Assembly: GCF_000276665.1 (NCBI RefSeq)
Contig: NW_004955469.1
Span: forward strand, 10,482,100-10,546,099
From: Chinchilla lanigera
Lineage: Eukaryota; Chordata; Mammalia; Rodentia; Chinchillidae
Direction of reading: 5' to 3'
Length of the DNA: 64,000 bases
Both the position numbers and the translations under genes were made by a program. Every line of letters starts with the position of its first letter. Position 1 is the stretch's first letter. The notes under the pieces were generated by a model. The model was not told where the DNA came from, did not search any database, and saw only the letters and a program-made list of their open reading frames with translations. This document shows positions 44,640 through 58,098 of the stretch, piece by piece.

Positions 44640-45640
44640 CAGCATGCTCAGGAGGAAAAACGTCAGGGGCCAGGTACAAAGCAAAAAGTATCGCCATTGA
44701 CTCAGCTGAGGAAGAGTTGGACGGAGTTTCCCATGAGATGCTAACCTGTAGGCCAAGATGAAAGTTTTTTTAAAACTCTGCTTTCAAAAGGTTTCACCTG
44801 GAAAGCTACACTGCATATGTGCTTGTTCAAAGTGCCGAGACAGCATGCGCTAAAAACACCCGTTGCATTTTATTTGACCCGGTATTTCCCACTGTCATTA
44901 GGCACAGAGCCTTCCTAACACACTCAGAAACATCCTAGAGAGCAGAGTGTCAGGTTGAGAAACCATAGAGGTCTACAAAACTCATGTCAGGAACTTCTGT
45001 GCCCTCCTCCCACTCTGGTGCACTGACCTCTGCCCTACCCACATGGACTTGACCAACCTAAATACTTAAATCCGGTTCTCTCTTGGATAGGAAGTCTAGA
45101 AGCAGCCTCTACTCTGTGTGACCATTAGTAACATCAGGCTCTATAGTTGGCATTCTTGGTCTCTGACCTACACACACACACTTTTTTTTTCTCCTAACAC
45201 TATTGCCAGATATGGTTCTCAAATGTTCCTCCAGAATTCCGGTCCTCAGTTCTTAAAAGTCAGACACTGGAGGTGACCAGCCTTTTCCCCATCTTTCCAG
45301 ACTTGACCTTAGCCTACTGGCTAGCACACCTCTGCCTACTGCTGGGATTCAGGACCTGTGCCTTCCCTGTACTCTCCCATCTAGAAGCATTCCCGCCCCT
45401 CCCCGGGGTGTACCATCTCCTGTCCTCACTTGGACACCAACTTAGCTCTGAGCGCTTTGTTGGGTAATTTTCAGATGATTTCTAAAGGCTTGTACTTTTG
45501 TGGGAATAAGCAAATTGCTGGTAATAAATCTTTCAGGGCTTAGACAGTCTCTAGTGAATGGTGGCCCTGTGTCTAAGGAAGGCGACCAGTACAGTGTGTC
45601 CAGGACAGTCTAAAGAACATCAGCACTGAGACTACCCACA
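44640..45640. other. Intergenic sequence, no gene recognised
   Basis: No repeat or coding signature identified beyond short AC and T runs near 45171-45190. Confidence 0.4.
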
Positions 45641-45644
45641 TACA

Positions 45645-45835
45645 GGACCTAGATCTGTGGCCTGGAGCAAGTCCCTAACCTCTCTGAGCCCCAGTTTCCT
45701 ATCCATCTATTAAGTCAGAATAATAATGCCAGCCCTGGCTATCTTAAAAGGCTTGGGAGGACTAAGATGAAATAAAGTAGCATGGGCTCTTTGAAACTGT
45801 ACATCATTATAACAACATAAGGCACTTATTATCAG
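45645..45835 (+). repeat. MIR SINE fossil
   Basis: 'GGAGCAAGTCCCTAACCTCT' and 'CTGAGCCCCAGTTTCCTATC' are clear MIR core, followed by 'AATAATAATGCC'. Confidence 0.7.
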
Positions 45836-46214
45836 AACTTTATGACTTAGCGTCTTTCTGCCCACATCAAAGACTCAGGACAAAGGCTTTATTTATTTAG
45901 AAACACAAATAAATGTCTTTCAAAGGCTTATTCTACAAACTCTACAAACTTAAGTTATGCAGTGGCAGTGACATCCCCAGCCAACCCCCATCCATCCCAT
46001 TGAATTGACTGAAGTGACTCTTCAGGATACTGATTTGGCACCAAAATTTGGCTATAAACCAAGGAAGTCTGAGTTTTCTCTCTGGCTCAGCGGAGCATGG
46101 TGCCCAGATAGAAGGGGTCTGTGCTCTGCCAGGAACAGGCCTTCCCATCAAAGTACAAGCCAGGGAGGAGAGGAGAGTGCACAATGGAGCCGCACTTCTT
46201 GGAGATGTCACAAC

Positions 46215-46400
46215 AACAGGTAATAGCACCTTCCCTGGAGTCAGAGGACATATATTTGGGTCACACCCTGTCACTTACTGTGAGACCCCAGACATAGGAT
46301 TTCACTTCTCTGGTCCTTATAGTTCTTTCAAGTGGAACTCATGGTGCCTACACTTGAGGTTGATATGATGGCACAATAGAGCTACTAAAGCGCTACTGCA
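46215..46400 (+). repeat. MIR-like SINE fossil
   Basis: 'CCCTGGAGTCAGAGGACATA' then 'CTGTCACTTACTGTGAGACC' preserve MIR order. Confidence 0.55.
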
Positions 46401-46843
46401 AGCCAGGGTGCTGGAGGTAACACTGGAGGTACTGGTGGCAGGAAGGCTGTGACAGAAGAGGAAGGAGCAGCAGGGGTAGTAAAAAGCTAGTGAAGATGGC
46501 AGTGTTGGTAGTGTATGGCTGGGGTCGGATTCCAGAGATTGGTTGGATCTGTCCAAAAGCATGAGAAGTAATGCCCAAGACAGAAAGAAAACCCTGTACC
46601 TCAAAGATCCTAAAAAGCAGCCCTTGGCCTCGCATGCCCATGGGGTTCTACTGGGCTCAGGAAGGCTTTGGCCACAAGGGATACTCAGTGGAGAGTGCTC
46701 GGTTCACCTCTCTGTGGCACAGTGTTCTAGGGATCCACAGAGGGAGGAGGTATAGCCTGGCCAGTCCTGGGTTCCTGGGCCACAGAGCTCAGCCGGTTGC
46801 AAACAAGCTAGCGAACCTCAATTTCTATGTTTCAAACTACAAT

Positions 46844-46900
46844 CTGGTAAAGCAGCCATCAGTCTTTCTACCACTGGTAAAGCAGCCATCAGTCTTTCTA
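46844..46900 (+). repeat. Tandem duplication, 30-bp period
   Basis: A 27-base unit beginning 'CTGGTAAAGCAGCCATCAGT' occurs at 46844-46870 and again at 46874-46900 without mismatch. Confidence 0.95.
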
Positions 46901-47069
46901 ACGACCTGGAGAGGGGAGGCCTGTGTGGGATTTTAACTAGATCCTTGGGGAAGTAATATGCACTTTAAAATTCAAAGGACACTGATATCATGGGCTACAT
47001 TGGGCTAGAAGTCCCTCAGTCTCTGGTGTAATTTGTCCCCGCAGACAACTGAGTCTTCATTCCTATTCT

Positions 47070-47165
47070 TTCAACAGATATTTACTAGACATCTCCCTTG
47101 TACCACGGAGCTGAGGCCTAAATAACATCAACACAGACCAAGTCCTCACGGGACTTATGCTGATA
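47070..47165 (-). repeat. L2-like fragment
   Basis: 'CAACAGATATTTACTAGACA' and 'AGTCCTCACGGGACTTATGC' match the reversed L2 3' end. Confidence 0.45.
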
Positions 47166-48549
47166 TCTTCAAAAGGAGCCGTGGCCATAGCCAGTTTTCT
47201 ACGGCAGACACTTCCCTGGCTGTGTTCAGGGAGATGCCCAGAGCACAGGACATTCCTGGTGACAACTTCTAAAGACCTTTACCTTGCTTTTGAGTAGCTG
47301 AGTCCAGTGAGCCAGTGAGGCTGTGAGTTTTAGAACGAGATAAAGCTGAGTTCACCCCTAGCATACAGCAGGGGCACACTGTGTGCAGAGCTGAGCTGCT
47401 CGGCTGTGGCCAACTGCCTGTCTTCCAGCTGCCCTCCTTTCATGCCCCTCTGCCTTCTCTCCTCTTCATCTTCCTTCCCCACCCCCTCCAGAACTGTCCT
47501 ATGACAAAAGGAGGCCTCCTGTATTTTTTCCTACCATTTCCTTTCCTCTATCCCTTCCCAAAATCTCCATGTGCATTTTACCAGTTGGTGTAGCAAAACC
47601 ACTGGGGACTCAAAGGCTCTCAGGAATTTCTCTTTAAGCCAGAATGACAGGCACATCACACACTGCTTACACACAGGACTTAGAAGCAGCCACAGCGTTG
47701 TGACCTTGACTCTCTCTTTTGAGCACTTTTCAGCTCAAATGCATAGTTGGGGCAAGCCAAGCCTCCCCCGACAGGCGCCAGGATGCTGGGAGACCTCCAG
47801 CTGCTCTGCCCTGAGAAGATTAAATACAGCTGCAATTCTCTGCTGTGCCAGGCAGCCCTGCAGCTGGATTACATTTTGAAGGTCAAGGGCCCTTCCCTTC
47901 CTCTGGCAGATTCTGCTTATAGCGATGTACACAGCTCAAACTCTAGTGGGGAAAGGAATATGAAATAAACAGGGCTGTTTAAAGTGGTATAATCAAAATT
48001 CATGCCCTGGCTATGTGACAGGAATATGAGAAACGTATTTCTACAGAGGGAATAAACCTTGGTGCTGTCCCAAACTGGTGGCACAGAGGAGAAAGCCTGC
48101 CAGAGTGCCCAAGCTCACACCCCACACTGGTCTCCCTGACATGAAACCAGAGCTGGACTCTTTGTCCATGACCAGCGTTGTGAGTGAGGCCAGATCCCAG
48201 CCTTTCCTGTAATTGCAATGGATATCCAAACACCAGACTCTGTGCCCAGAGGACTGAACTTGATCTCTAGGATAGAATATCTGACATAGATCCTCATTAA
48301 TAGGAAAGAAAGAAAATTGCCTCTGGCTCTCCAAGGAAAAAAAAGTTGACCTGGACACTCTGCTTCCAAACCAGTGTCTACAACCAAACTGACAGAGATG
48401 TGCTTGTGTATGTTCCCCTCAACATATCTGCATTTTCCAAACTAGACAGGGGCTGCAGCCTTAGTACTAAGTGCAGCCTCGGGTGGGAGCAAGGAGAAAA
48501 ACTAGAGGGAACTCATGTTGATTTCCAGCTTTCCCCATGAGGCAGGATG

Positions 48550-48715
48550 CTTCACCCTTCACTCTCCTTAGCAAATTAATCCTCACAAGCATGACAAAGC
48601 CCCTTTTAGACATAAGAAAACAAGCTCAGCCGAGCCAAGAGACAGTCCCACCATATACCTAGAAGCACAGAGCAAATCGGGATTCAGAACCTATTTGGCC
48701 TGATTCAGAAATGTT
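48550..48715 (-). repeat. MIR-like SINE fossil
   Basis: 'TTAATCCTCACAAGCATGAC' and 'GAAAACAAGCTCAGCCGAGC' resemble reversed MIR. Confidence 0.5.
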
Positions 48716-48719
48716 TTCC

Positions 48720-50270
48720 TCTGTAACCTGCTGTGTTTAGGAGTCCAACAAAACTCCAGAACAAAGCAGGCAGCGACTAGGTCAAAGATGCAGAGAGTAG
48801 GCTATAATTAAAGCTTGGAAAATCCATGACCTCCTTGGAAACTCTGAGAATTCACCCCACATGTTTGCTGGTGGTAGAGCTGAGCTTAGGCATTGACACC
48901 TGCTTCCTACAGGCCTGAACACCTTTTATGGTCCACAGCCAGGCTGGGAGGTGTGTAGCCAGGCATGGGTGTTGGACTTGCCCTTCCAGCCCCATGTCAG
49001 TTGCAACAGACACCCATGCTCCACCACCCTAGTTCCTGGGAAGTGTTTTCTCTAGGCCTGGAGCCTGCTTGGCTGGTCCCTGACACAAAGTCTTGCACTA
49101 CCTCACCCAGTTCCGCTCTGAGGGACTTTCAGCTGGCTGCCAATACAGCCTTGTTCCCCACTAACACCAAGAGATGGCCCTTTCCATGTGCCACAGCTGG
49201 GGCTCAAAAAGCCCACACCATTTTTCAAACTGATATAGACATAGTGATTTTTTGGCCAACTCCTTCCATGTCCAGCTCCATAAATGAATCTCCCTCTTGC
49301 CTCCAGTGCCTGCCTCTTGATCCTGTGTCTGACCTCATCCTCTCCTTGGCTCCCAAGATGCCTTCCAGCCTAGCCTAACTGGGCCACACCTGCTCGCATG
49401 TGCAGACCACCATGACCAAGACATCACGGACGCAGGGGATGAATGGGTTATTTAACATCGGTGTGCAAACCAGACGTGTAGACTAGAACTTTCCCTGCCT
49501 GGTACTAAAAACTGAGTTATGGAATGTAATCACAGCACTGGGATTATTCATGATTTCATTCAATGACTTATTGACTTTGAATGGACATGCCCAACTCAGG
49601 CACCCCCTACCACATCACACGCTCACTGATACCACACTCATCTTCCTGTTGCCAGAACAGCTGTGAAGAAAAAGCCTGAAAGCCCAACCAAGTGCTCAGT
49701 GCCTGGGACGTCATGTCCTACTGCACCCCACTGGAGGGACCTGAGAAGTAGCCGGTAGGAGATGGGCTCAGCACATTGTGAACTATATATGCAGAAGGCA
49801 AAGTATTCATTGATGACGTATGTGCATGTGAGTCAGCTGTGAAGGGCTTTACCTAATAACCGGGCAGGAATCAATGCCTCACAACAGCCAAACAGCCTGG
49901 AATCTGTACCCAAGAGCATGAGAGAAAGTTGACCAGGAGACTGGGTCAGCTCTGGCCTAGCCTGCATGTTAGGCACTGGTGCTTTGTCCAGGCAGCTGGC
50001 TGAACCACTCCCTCCCCAGAACCCCCTCCAGTCTCCCTACCTGCATCCTTTGTATCTATGGCTCCTCCTTCTGAATGGGATTTCCCCTTCCAGGAAGCAG
50101 AGTTTGATGGAATGAATCCTCAGCTGCCCTCCAAGCCAGCACGTCAGATAAACCAAGACATGGCTCACCAGCCTTCTCACCAGGTTTCTTAGAGCCCTTG
50201 TGGCATCCTAAAGAGGCCAGCAGCCCTGCTTTCTCCCCTTCCAACTTTGCCTGGGCCCCTCCTACAGCAG
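48720..50270. other. Intergenic sequence, no gene recognised
   Basis: The longest open frame (48965-49378) has no recognised domain, and its sequence is compositionally ordinary. No splice-supported coding structure was found. Confidence 0.45.
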
Positions 50271-50402
50271 CATTCCTCAGAATCATCTGCAGATCTTGCT
50301 AAAGCACAAATTGCTGGAGTCCATCTAGTTTAGTAGCTCTGGAGGGACGTGAGAATTTGCATATCCAACAAGTCCCAGGTGCTGCCAATGCTGCCACACT
50401 GG
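50270..50402 (+). mobile_element. MER5A-like fossil
   Basis: 'CTCAGAATCATCTGCAGATC' and 'GAGAATTTGCATATCCAACA' then 'GTCCCAGGTGCTGCC'. Confidence 0.55.
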
Positions 50403-51224
50403 GAGAACACCAAACGAGGAAGTGCCCATGGGGACACACATCTACAGTCCATGCAGGAACTTCCAGCACTTGCCATCCTACAGAGCCCGACTCTCATGAA
50501 CTCAAGTAGGAAAAAGGCAGGAAATACACAAACAGCCCAATTCTCTGACTCAGTGTAGGACAGCCTGAGCAGAGGTCTGGCTGCACTGTTGTCCTTGTGT
50601 TGGAACAATCAACACTTGAATAAGACATTTATGGCACTTTAATTGCACCCTGTTTGGGATGATCTCCAAGAGAAGCATCTCCCTGAAATCCAGGCCCCAG
50701 CAAAGACCAGGTTCTTGGGCTCCTGTATTTACAAGGTGACTGATGGGTGCCTGACAGTCCCATCTGCATGAGGCATTCCCCGAGGTTCCTTCCGTGACTT
50801 GCCAAGAATGCTATTTCCTCCTAAAGTTGGCCTCCAGCCTCTGTTCACAAAGCTTAAAGGAATATGGAACTTCATGCCCTAGATGTAGAGTTCTTCCACA
50901 GCCTGCTATGGCTCCCACTTTCCAGGGAAGAGAAGCCTGGGCTTGGAGTGAAGAAAAAGAGATTCTAGGTCTATTTGGCCCAACCAAGATTTCTAACCTG
51001 GAGGAATCTACTCATCACTCAATCGGTGGCTTTTGTCAAAGAAAAAAAAAGAAAAATCTGCCCTGTTGAATCTGTAAAGTTATCCCAAATGTCAGAATGA
51101 TGCTGGATGATTGCTGTCCCTGTTTTTTTTTCCTAGTATAGAAATTATTTATCCCAAAGCAGTTTCTCCTTTATTGGAGGACAATTTCCTAAGTCATTTG
51201 TTTCCTCTAGTAGTTTTTTTTCTT

Positions 51225-51668
51225 TTTTTAAAAATTAATTTTATTGGAACATTTTAGATATACATAATGATTACATTCACCATAGGGAATTTGTACCTGT
51301 ACATGATATATCTTCCTTCTCTTTCCCCCAAGCCCTCCCCTCCCTTCAACCCCTCTTCCTCTTGTTATTTACAAAAGCTTTGTTTCCATTTTTCCTTCTG
51401 CTATTTTTGTCCTTTCCTTTTCTTCCTTTCCTCTCCTCCCTCCTTTGTTTTCCTTCCATTTGAACATTTTCTTCCTATTTCCCAATATCTATTATACATT
51501 TTTGTCCTTATTTACACTTTTGGTTTCTCACACCAGAGAAACAATGCAATATTTACATGTATATCCAACTTATTTCATTTAAGAGTATGGTCTCAAGGTC
51601 CATTCATATCTAGAAATGTCTCAAATTTATCCTTCTTTATGGCAGCATAGTATGCCATTGTATATGAA
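51225..51668 (-). repeat. LINE-1 3' end (last of ORF2 plus 3' UTR)
   Basis: Reads on the minus strand from 'CCATAAAGAAGGATAAATTT' through a purine-rich 3' UTR to 'TAAAATTAATTTTTAAA'. Its start is homologous to the end of the + strand L1 at about 54.3-54.5 kb, so the same family. It may be the displaced 3' end of the minus-strand L1 at 54.95-58.9 kb. Confidence 0.75.
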
Positions 51669-52084
51669 AAAAAAATTCCACAGAGGAGTATAAGTTCATG
51701 CTCCTTTCTTCCTCCATTGACCCAGGACAGTGCAACTGGCAAAAGAAGTCTGAGGTCAGCCCCTCCCTCCCTCTACTGGTGGGACTCAGGACCCAGAGAC
51801 CTGCAGGAATATCAGTGACACAGTAGGACCCTAGCTAAGGTGCACATGGTTGACAAGCCAGAACTACAGGCATATAAATATCCCATGCAACATTAACAAT
51901 ACAAGCCAACTGGTGATGGTGATCTCCAAACTTTCTTTTGGTTTTATTGTACTTGTCCTCTTCCTCTCTTTCATCAACTATCTTGCTCAACCTTATGATA
52001 CTTTCATGTGAGTAAACATCGTCTCCCCTCTTTCTGGTTCACTTCAAAACTCATAGGCCTTCTCCTCCAATCCTTCTATTTGCA

Positions 52085-54770
52085 GACAATGCAAACTTTA
52101 ACCCACAACTGCTCAAAAGACACAAAGAAGGTCACTATATACTTGTTAAGAGAAAACTCCAAAGAGAAGAGATAACATTTATAAATATTCATGCACCAAA
52201 CACAGGTTCACCCAACTACATGAAACAAACATTAACAGACATGAAAAACCAAATTAACACTGACACAGTTGTAGTTGAGGGACCTCAATACTCCACTTTC
52301 ACAAACAGATAGATCAACTGGACAAAAAAATCAACAAAGAACTATTAGAATTAAATCAAGCCTGTGAACAAATGGATTTAGTAGATGTCTACACAGTGTA
52401 GCACACCAAAACATCAGAATACACATTCTTCTCAGCTACACTTGGGACGTTCTCCAAAATAGACCATATGTTAGCTGACAAAACATGTTTAAGTAAATGT
52501 AGAGGAGCTGAAATCATCCCTGTCTGACCATAGCGCAAAGAAACTGGAAATCAACAACAAAAGAAATCACAAAAACTGCATAAACACATGGAAATTAAAC
52601 AACACCCTTCAGATATAAGACAAAGATGTCCACTATCACCACTCCTATTCAGTATTAGCCAGAGCAATTAGACAAGAGAGAGAAATAAAAGGAATAAGGG
52701 TTGGAAAGGCAGAATCTAAATTACCATTGTTTGCAGATGACATGATACTCTACATAGTAAACCCCAAAAACTCCACCAAAAGATTTCTAGATTTAATATC
52801 CAAATTCAGTAGCATAGCTGGAAACATTAACACTCAAAAATCAATAGCTTTCCTGTACACAAGCAAAAAACTCAGAGAGAAAGAAATTTGGGAAAGCATA
52901 ACCTTTACAGTAGCATCTAAAAAATGAAACACCTAGGAATCAATCTAACAAACGATGTAAAAGATCTATAGTGTGAAAATTACAGTATCCAAAAAAAGGA
53001 AATTGAAGAGGATATCAGAATGTGGAAAGGTATCCCTTACTCATGGATAGGAAGAACCAAATTTGTGAAAATGGCCATATTCCCCAAACTATTACACAGA
53101 TTTAATGCAATCCCAATCAAAATACCATTAGCATACCTCATAGAACTAGAGAAAACATTCCTAAAATTCATGTGGAACCAAAAGAGACCTAGAATAGCAA
53201 AGCAATTCTGGGCAACAAAGGCAAGTCAGGGGACATCATAATCCCAGACCTGAAATTATACTACAAAGCTACTGTGATAAAATCAGCATGATATTGGCAA
53301 AGAAACAGACCTAAGGATCAGTGAAACAGACTAGAACATACAGACACAACTCCAAACACATTCAGCCACTTTATATTTGACAAAGTAGCCAAACATATTC
53401 ACTGAAAGAAAGATATCATCTTTAATAAATGGTGCTGCAAAAACCAGCTCTCTACATGCCAAAGACTAAAGCTAGACCCATGTCTATCATCATGCTCTAA
53501 AGTCAAAATGGAACAAAGATCTAAATATTAAAACAGAAACACTAAATCTAATGGAAGAGAAAGTAGGTAGAAATCTTGAGGACATAAGGGTAGGCAGGGA
53601 GTTCATGAACAAAACTCAAACTGCATGGGAAATACTTCAAAGAATCAACAACTGGGACCTCATCTTATTAAAAAGCTTTGCACATCAAAAGAAATCACCA
53701 ACAGAATGAAAAGACAACCCACAGATTGGGAAAAAATTTTAGTCAATTGTCCCTCAAAGGTCTTCTATCTAGAACATATAAAGAATTGAAAAAAATCGGA
53801 TCCCCCAAATTCAAAGACCCAATCTAAAATGGGCATCTAAGGTGAATACACACTTCTCAAATGAAGAAATACAAATGGCAAATAAATACATGAAAAAATG
53901 TTCAACATCATTGGTCATTTGAGAGACGCAAATTAAAGCAACACTGAGATTCTATCTCACTCTAGAAAGAATGCCTATCATTAAGAAATCAACCAGCAAC
54001 AAATCCTGAAGGGGCTGTGGGGGAAAAGAAACCCTTTTCTGTTGGTTGGAGTGTAGACTTATGTAACCACTGTGGAAATCAGTATGGAGATTCCTCAAAA
54101 ACCTAGGAGTAGAGCTCCCATTTGACCCAGCTATTCGTTTTTTTGGGTATCTTCCCATAGAATTAAAAACGTCATACCACAGCAATAAATGTGCACCCAT
54201 GTTTATAACAGCACAATTTTTAATAGCTAAATCTTGGAAACAACTCAAATGTCCATCAACCAAGGAATGGATAAAAAAAGATGGGGTATTTTTATACAAT
54301 GGAGTACTACTCAGCCATAAAAAGGATAAACTGGAGATTTTTATAGGTAAATGGATGCAATTTGAGACCATACTCATTAGTGAAATATTTCAGACTCACA
54401 TGTGTTAACATCATATTGTCTCCCTGGTGTGAGAAATTGAAAGAGTAAATAAGGTAGAAAATATACAATAGATATTGTGAAATGAGAAGAAATTGTTAAA
54501 AAGGAAAAAGGAACTAGGAACTAGGATGGGAGAAAGGGGAAAAGGGAAAGGAAGGAAGAGAAAATAGAAAAATGTAAGTTAGTTATATCATTAGTGTCTC
54601 TTAGTTCATAGAAAAAGAAGGTTTGTGCTAAAATAAATTGGAGAATTTTTATGCCCATATCTTGTACTCTGAGTAACTGCTTTATAGATAATAATATGTA
54701 ATGTATTAACTTTTATTATTCTCCTGTCATCTTGTTATGGAATTTTGTTTTATCTTTTTTCCATAAAATA
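52085..54770 (+). mobile_element. LINE-1 ORF2 remnant, 5'-truncated and internally deleted
   Basis: Endonuclease-domain remnants (about 52140-52610) jump directly into reverse-transcriptase sequence ('RQRCPLSPLLFS', near 52620). This indicates loss of roughly 1 kb of ORF2. The RT core FADDM is at 52728, in a frame continuing ILYIVNPKNSTKRFLDLISK. '[20 protein letters not shown]' is at about 53098. The C-terminal region and 3' UTR run to about 54770. Several stops and frameshifts make it nonfunctional. Confidence 0.88.
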
Positions 54771-54782
54771 AAAAGATAAGGT

Positions 54783-54942
54783 GGCAAGCTGGGCATGGTG
54801 GTGCATGCTTGTAATCCTGGCACTTGGGAGGTTGAGGCAGGAGGATCACTGGGAATCCCAGACCAGCCTGGGCTACAAAATAGTTCAAGGACAGCCTAAA
54901 CTGCATAGTGAAACCTTGTCTCAAAAAGACCAAAAAAAAAAA
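54783..54942 (+). repeat. B1 SINE inserted between two L1 pieces
   Basis: 'GCTGGGCATGGTGGTGCATG' start, doubled 'CCAGCCTG' segment, A tail. Target duplication 'AAAAGATAAGGT' at 54771-54782 and 54943-54954. Confidence 0.92.
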
Positions 54943-57900
54943 AAAAGATAAGGTAGATGAATACTTTTGAAGTTGTTTCTGCATCTTCTATTCTGTTCCA
55001 CTGATTCTCAGGTCTGTTTTTTGTTTGTTTGTTTTGCTAGTATCATGCTGTTTTTATTATGGTAGCTTTGTAGTGTATGTGTAAGTCAGGGATTGTGATA
55101 CCCCTGCTTTACCTTCATTGCCCAGAATTACTTTTGCTATTCTAGGTCTCTCCTGGTTCCAAATGAATTTTAGGAGTGTTATCTCTAATTCCATGAGGTA
55201 TGCTATTGGTATTTTGATTGGGATTGCGTTAAATCTGTACAACAATTTTAGAAGAAGGGCCATTTTCACTATATTGGTTCTTCCTACCCAAGGGATATCT
55301 TTCCATTTTCTGATATCTTCCTCAATCTCCTTTTTCAGAGTGCTATAGTTTTCAATGCGAAAGTCTTTTACCTCCTGCATGAGATTGATTCCTAGGTATT
55401 TCTTTTTTCTTTTTGGATGCTATTATGAAAGGTGTGGTTTCTGTAATTTCTCCCTCAGTGACTTTGTTATTAGTGTACAGGAATGCTATGGATTTTTGAG
55501 TGTTGACTTTGCATCCAGCTACGCTACTCAATTTGGTTATTAAGTGTAGAAGTCTTTTGGTGGAATTTTTAGGGTCTTCTATGTAGAGTATCATGTCACC
55601 TGCAGATAATGATAATTTAACTTCTCCTTTTCTTTCCTTTTCTTTCTTTCTCTTATTCCTTTTCTTTCTTTCTCTTATCTAATTGTTCTGGCTAATGTTT
55701 CCAGAACTATATTGAATAGGAGTGGTAATAGTGGACATCCTTGACCTTTAGAGTGAAAGCTTTCCATTTTTGACCATTAAGTATGATGCTGGTTGTTGGT
55801 TTATCATAGATGGCTTTTGTCAGATTAAGTAAAGACCATATATTCCAATTTTCTGTAGGGTTTTTTTTACTGTGAATGAGTGTTGGACTTTGTCAAATGC
55901 TTTTTATGCATCTATTGAGGTGATCATCTGGTTTTTGTCCTTTGTGCTATTAATATGATTTATTAAATTTATTGATTTGTGTATGTTGCACCATCCCTGC
56001 ATCCCTGGGATTAATCATACTTGGTTGTGGTGTATAATCTTTTTAATGATTTGCTGCATTCTATTCCCCAGCATCTTATGGAGGATTTTTGAGTCTATAC
56101 TCGTTAGGGAGATTGGTCTGTAGTTTTCTCTTTTGGTTGGAACCTTCTGTAGTTCTGGTATCAGGGTAATGCTTGCTTCAGGAATGCCTTTGGGTGTATT
56201 ACGTTCCTTTCAATTTCATTAAAGAGTTTGAAGGACAGTGACATTAAATCTTCTCTAAAATTCTTGTAGAATTTAGCAACGACTCCGTCAGGATCTGGGC
56301 TTTCCTGTATGGGTAATTTTTTAAATTACTTCTTCAATTTCACTGACTAATATTGGGTTGTTTAGAATTTTTATATCTTCTTCATTCAGCTTTAGTAATT
56401 AATATGTATCTAGGAATCTGTCCATTTATCCTGCATTTTCCATCTTATTTGAATACAGTTTCTTGAAGAAGGTATTGATGATCTTCGGGATTTCTGCAGG
56501 ATCTGTTGCGATTTCACCCTTTTAATTCTTAATTGCATGAATTTCAGTCTTTTCTTTCCTTTTTTTTGATATTCGCCTAAGAGTTTATCAATTTTATTTT
56601 GTCTTTCAAGGACCAACTCTTTGATTCATTGATTCTTGTATTGTTTCTTGCTCTCCATTGCATTAATTTCTGCTCTGATCTTTGTAATTTCCTCCCTTGT
56701 ATAAGCTTTGGGCATTACTTGTTCTTCTTTTTCTAGAAGTTTGAGGTTTAAAATTAGGTTGTTTATTTGAGCTCACTTTGTTTTCCTGATATGGGAATTT
56801 ACCATTATAAATCTCCCTCTTAGGACTGCTTTCATTGTGTCCCATAAATTCTAACATGTTTTATTGTCATTATTGTTTAATTGTAGAAATGGTCTAATTT
56901 CTTCTTTAATTTCATCTGTGACCTATTAGTTGTTCATGAGGGTGTAATTTAGTTTCTGTGTGTTTATGCAGTCTTTGTGGTTTCTTTAGCCATTGATTTC
57001 TAATTTCATGGCACTATATTCTGAAAATATGTATGAAATGATTCCTTTGCATTTACTTAAGCATGTATGTGATCTGTTTTGAAGAGCTATTATGTGACTA
57101 GTATGTGATATATTTTGGAAAACATCCCATTCACAACTGAGAAGAATGTGTATTGTGATGTTGTGGGTGGAACACTCTGTAGACAGCTACTTAATCTATT
57201 CATTTAAATGGTTGTTTCACTTCTCATACTTCTTTGTTGATTTTTTTTTTTTTTTTTTTTTTGGTCTAGTTGCTCTATTTGTGACCGTGGGATATTGAGG
57301 TCCTCGACAACAATTGCATTAGTGCTTATTTGATTTTTCATGTTTGTTAATATTTGTTATATATAGTTGGATACACTGAAGGATATATACTTGTTGCATA
57401 TATACTTATGACTGTTAGCTCTTCCTCTTGGATTGTTCCCTTTTACAAGGATGTAGTGACTTCCTTTATTTCTCTTAATCTGTCTTGGTTTGAAATTCAC
57501 TTTGTCTGCAAATAGAATAGCTACCCCTGCTTTTTTCTGGGTTTCTGTCATATGGAATATTATTTTCTATCCTTCAACTTTCTTTTTGAGTTAAATGTAT
57601 TTCTTGTATGAAGCATATTCTTGGCTCTTGCTTCTTGATCCATTATGCCAATTTTCTTCTTTTGAGTGGTAAATTGAACCATTTACATGGATGGTTATAA
57701 CTGATATGTATTCACTTATCTTTGTCATGTTATTTCCCATTTGTTGTTGGTACCCTTTTTCTCCCCTATGTTTAATTGCTTGCCTTGCCTGGTGGATTCA
57801 TTCTACTGGGGCTGGAATGGTAGTCTTCATTATCTACATTATCATTATGGAATTATAGTCTTTCTAGAATGTCCTTCAGAACATTTTGGAGTGCTGGTTT

Positions 57901-57963
57901 GGTGGTCAAGAATTTCTTCAGGTGTTCTTTGTCATGGAAGGATCTTATTTTTCCATCAGTTTT

Positions 57964-58098
57964 TTTGTTTGCTTGTTTGTTTTGGTTTTTTTGTGTGTGT
58001 GTTTTTCTTTTTTTGTTTTTTTCTAGTACCAGGAATTGAACTCATGACCTTGCACTTGCCAGGCAGGTGCTGTGCCGCTGAGCTAAATCCCCAGCCCC
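57964..58098 (-). repeat. Young ID-type SINE within L1
   Basis: T/G-rich tail, 'GAATTGAACTCATGACCTTG', head 'GAGCTAAATCCCCAGCCCC'. Flanking 'TTTTCCATCAGTTTT' and 'TTTTCCATAAGTTTT' (one mismatch). Confidence 0.9.

Noticed and set aside
48965..49378. 137-codon + strand open frame
   Set aside because: No recognisable domain or conserved motif, no splice context, and low-complexity Ser/Pro/Leu composition typical of a chance frame.
52727..53241. Reverse-transcriptase open frames as an active element
   Set aside because: The L1 is 5'-truncated, internally deleted and carries stops and frameshifts between the fragments.
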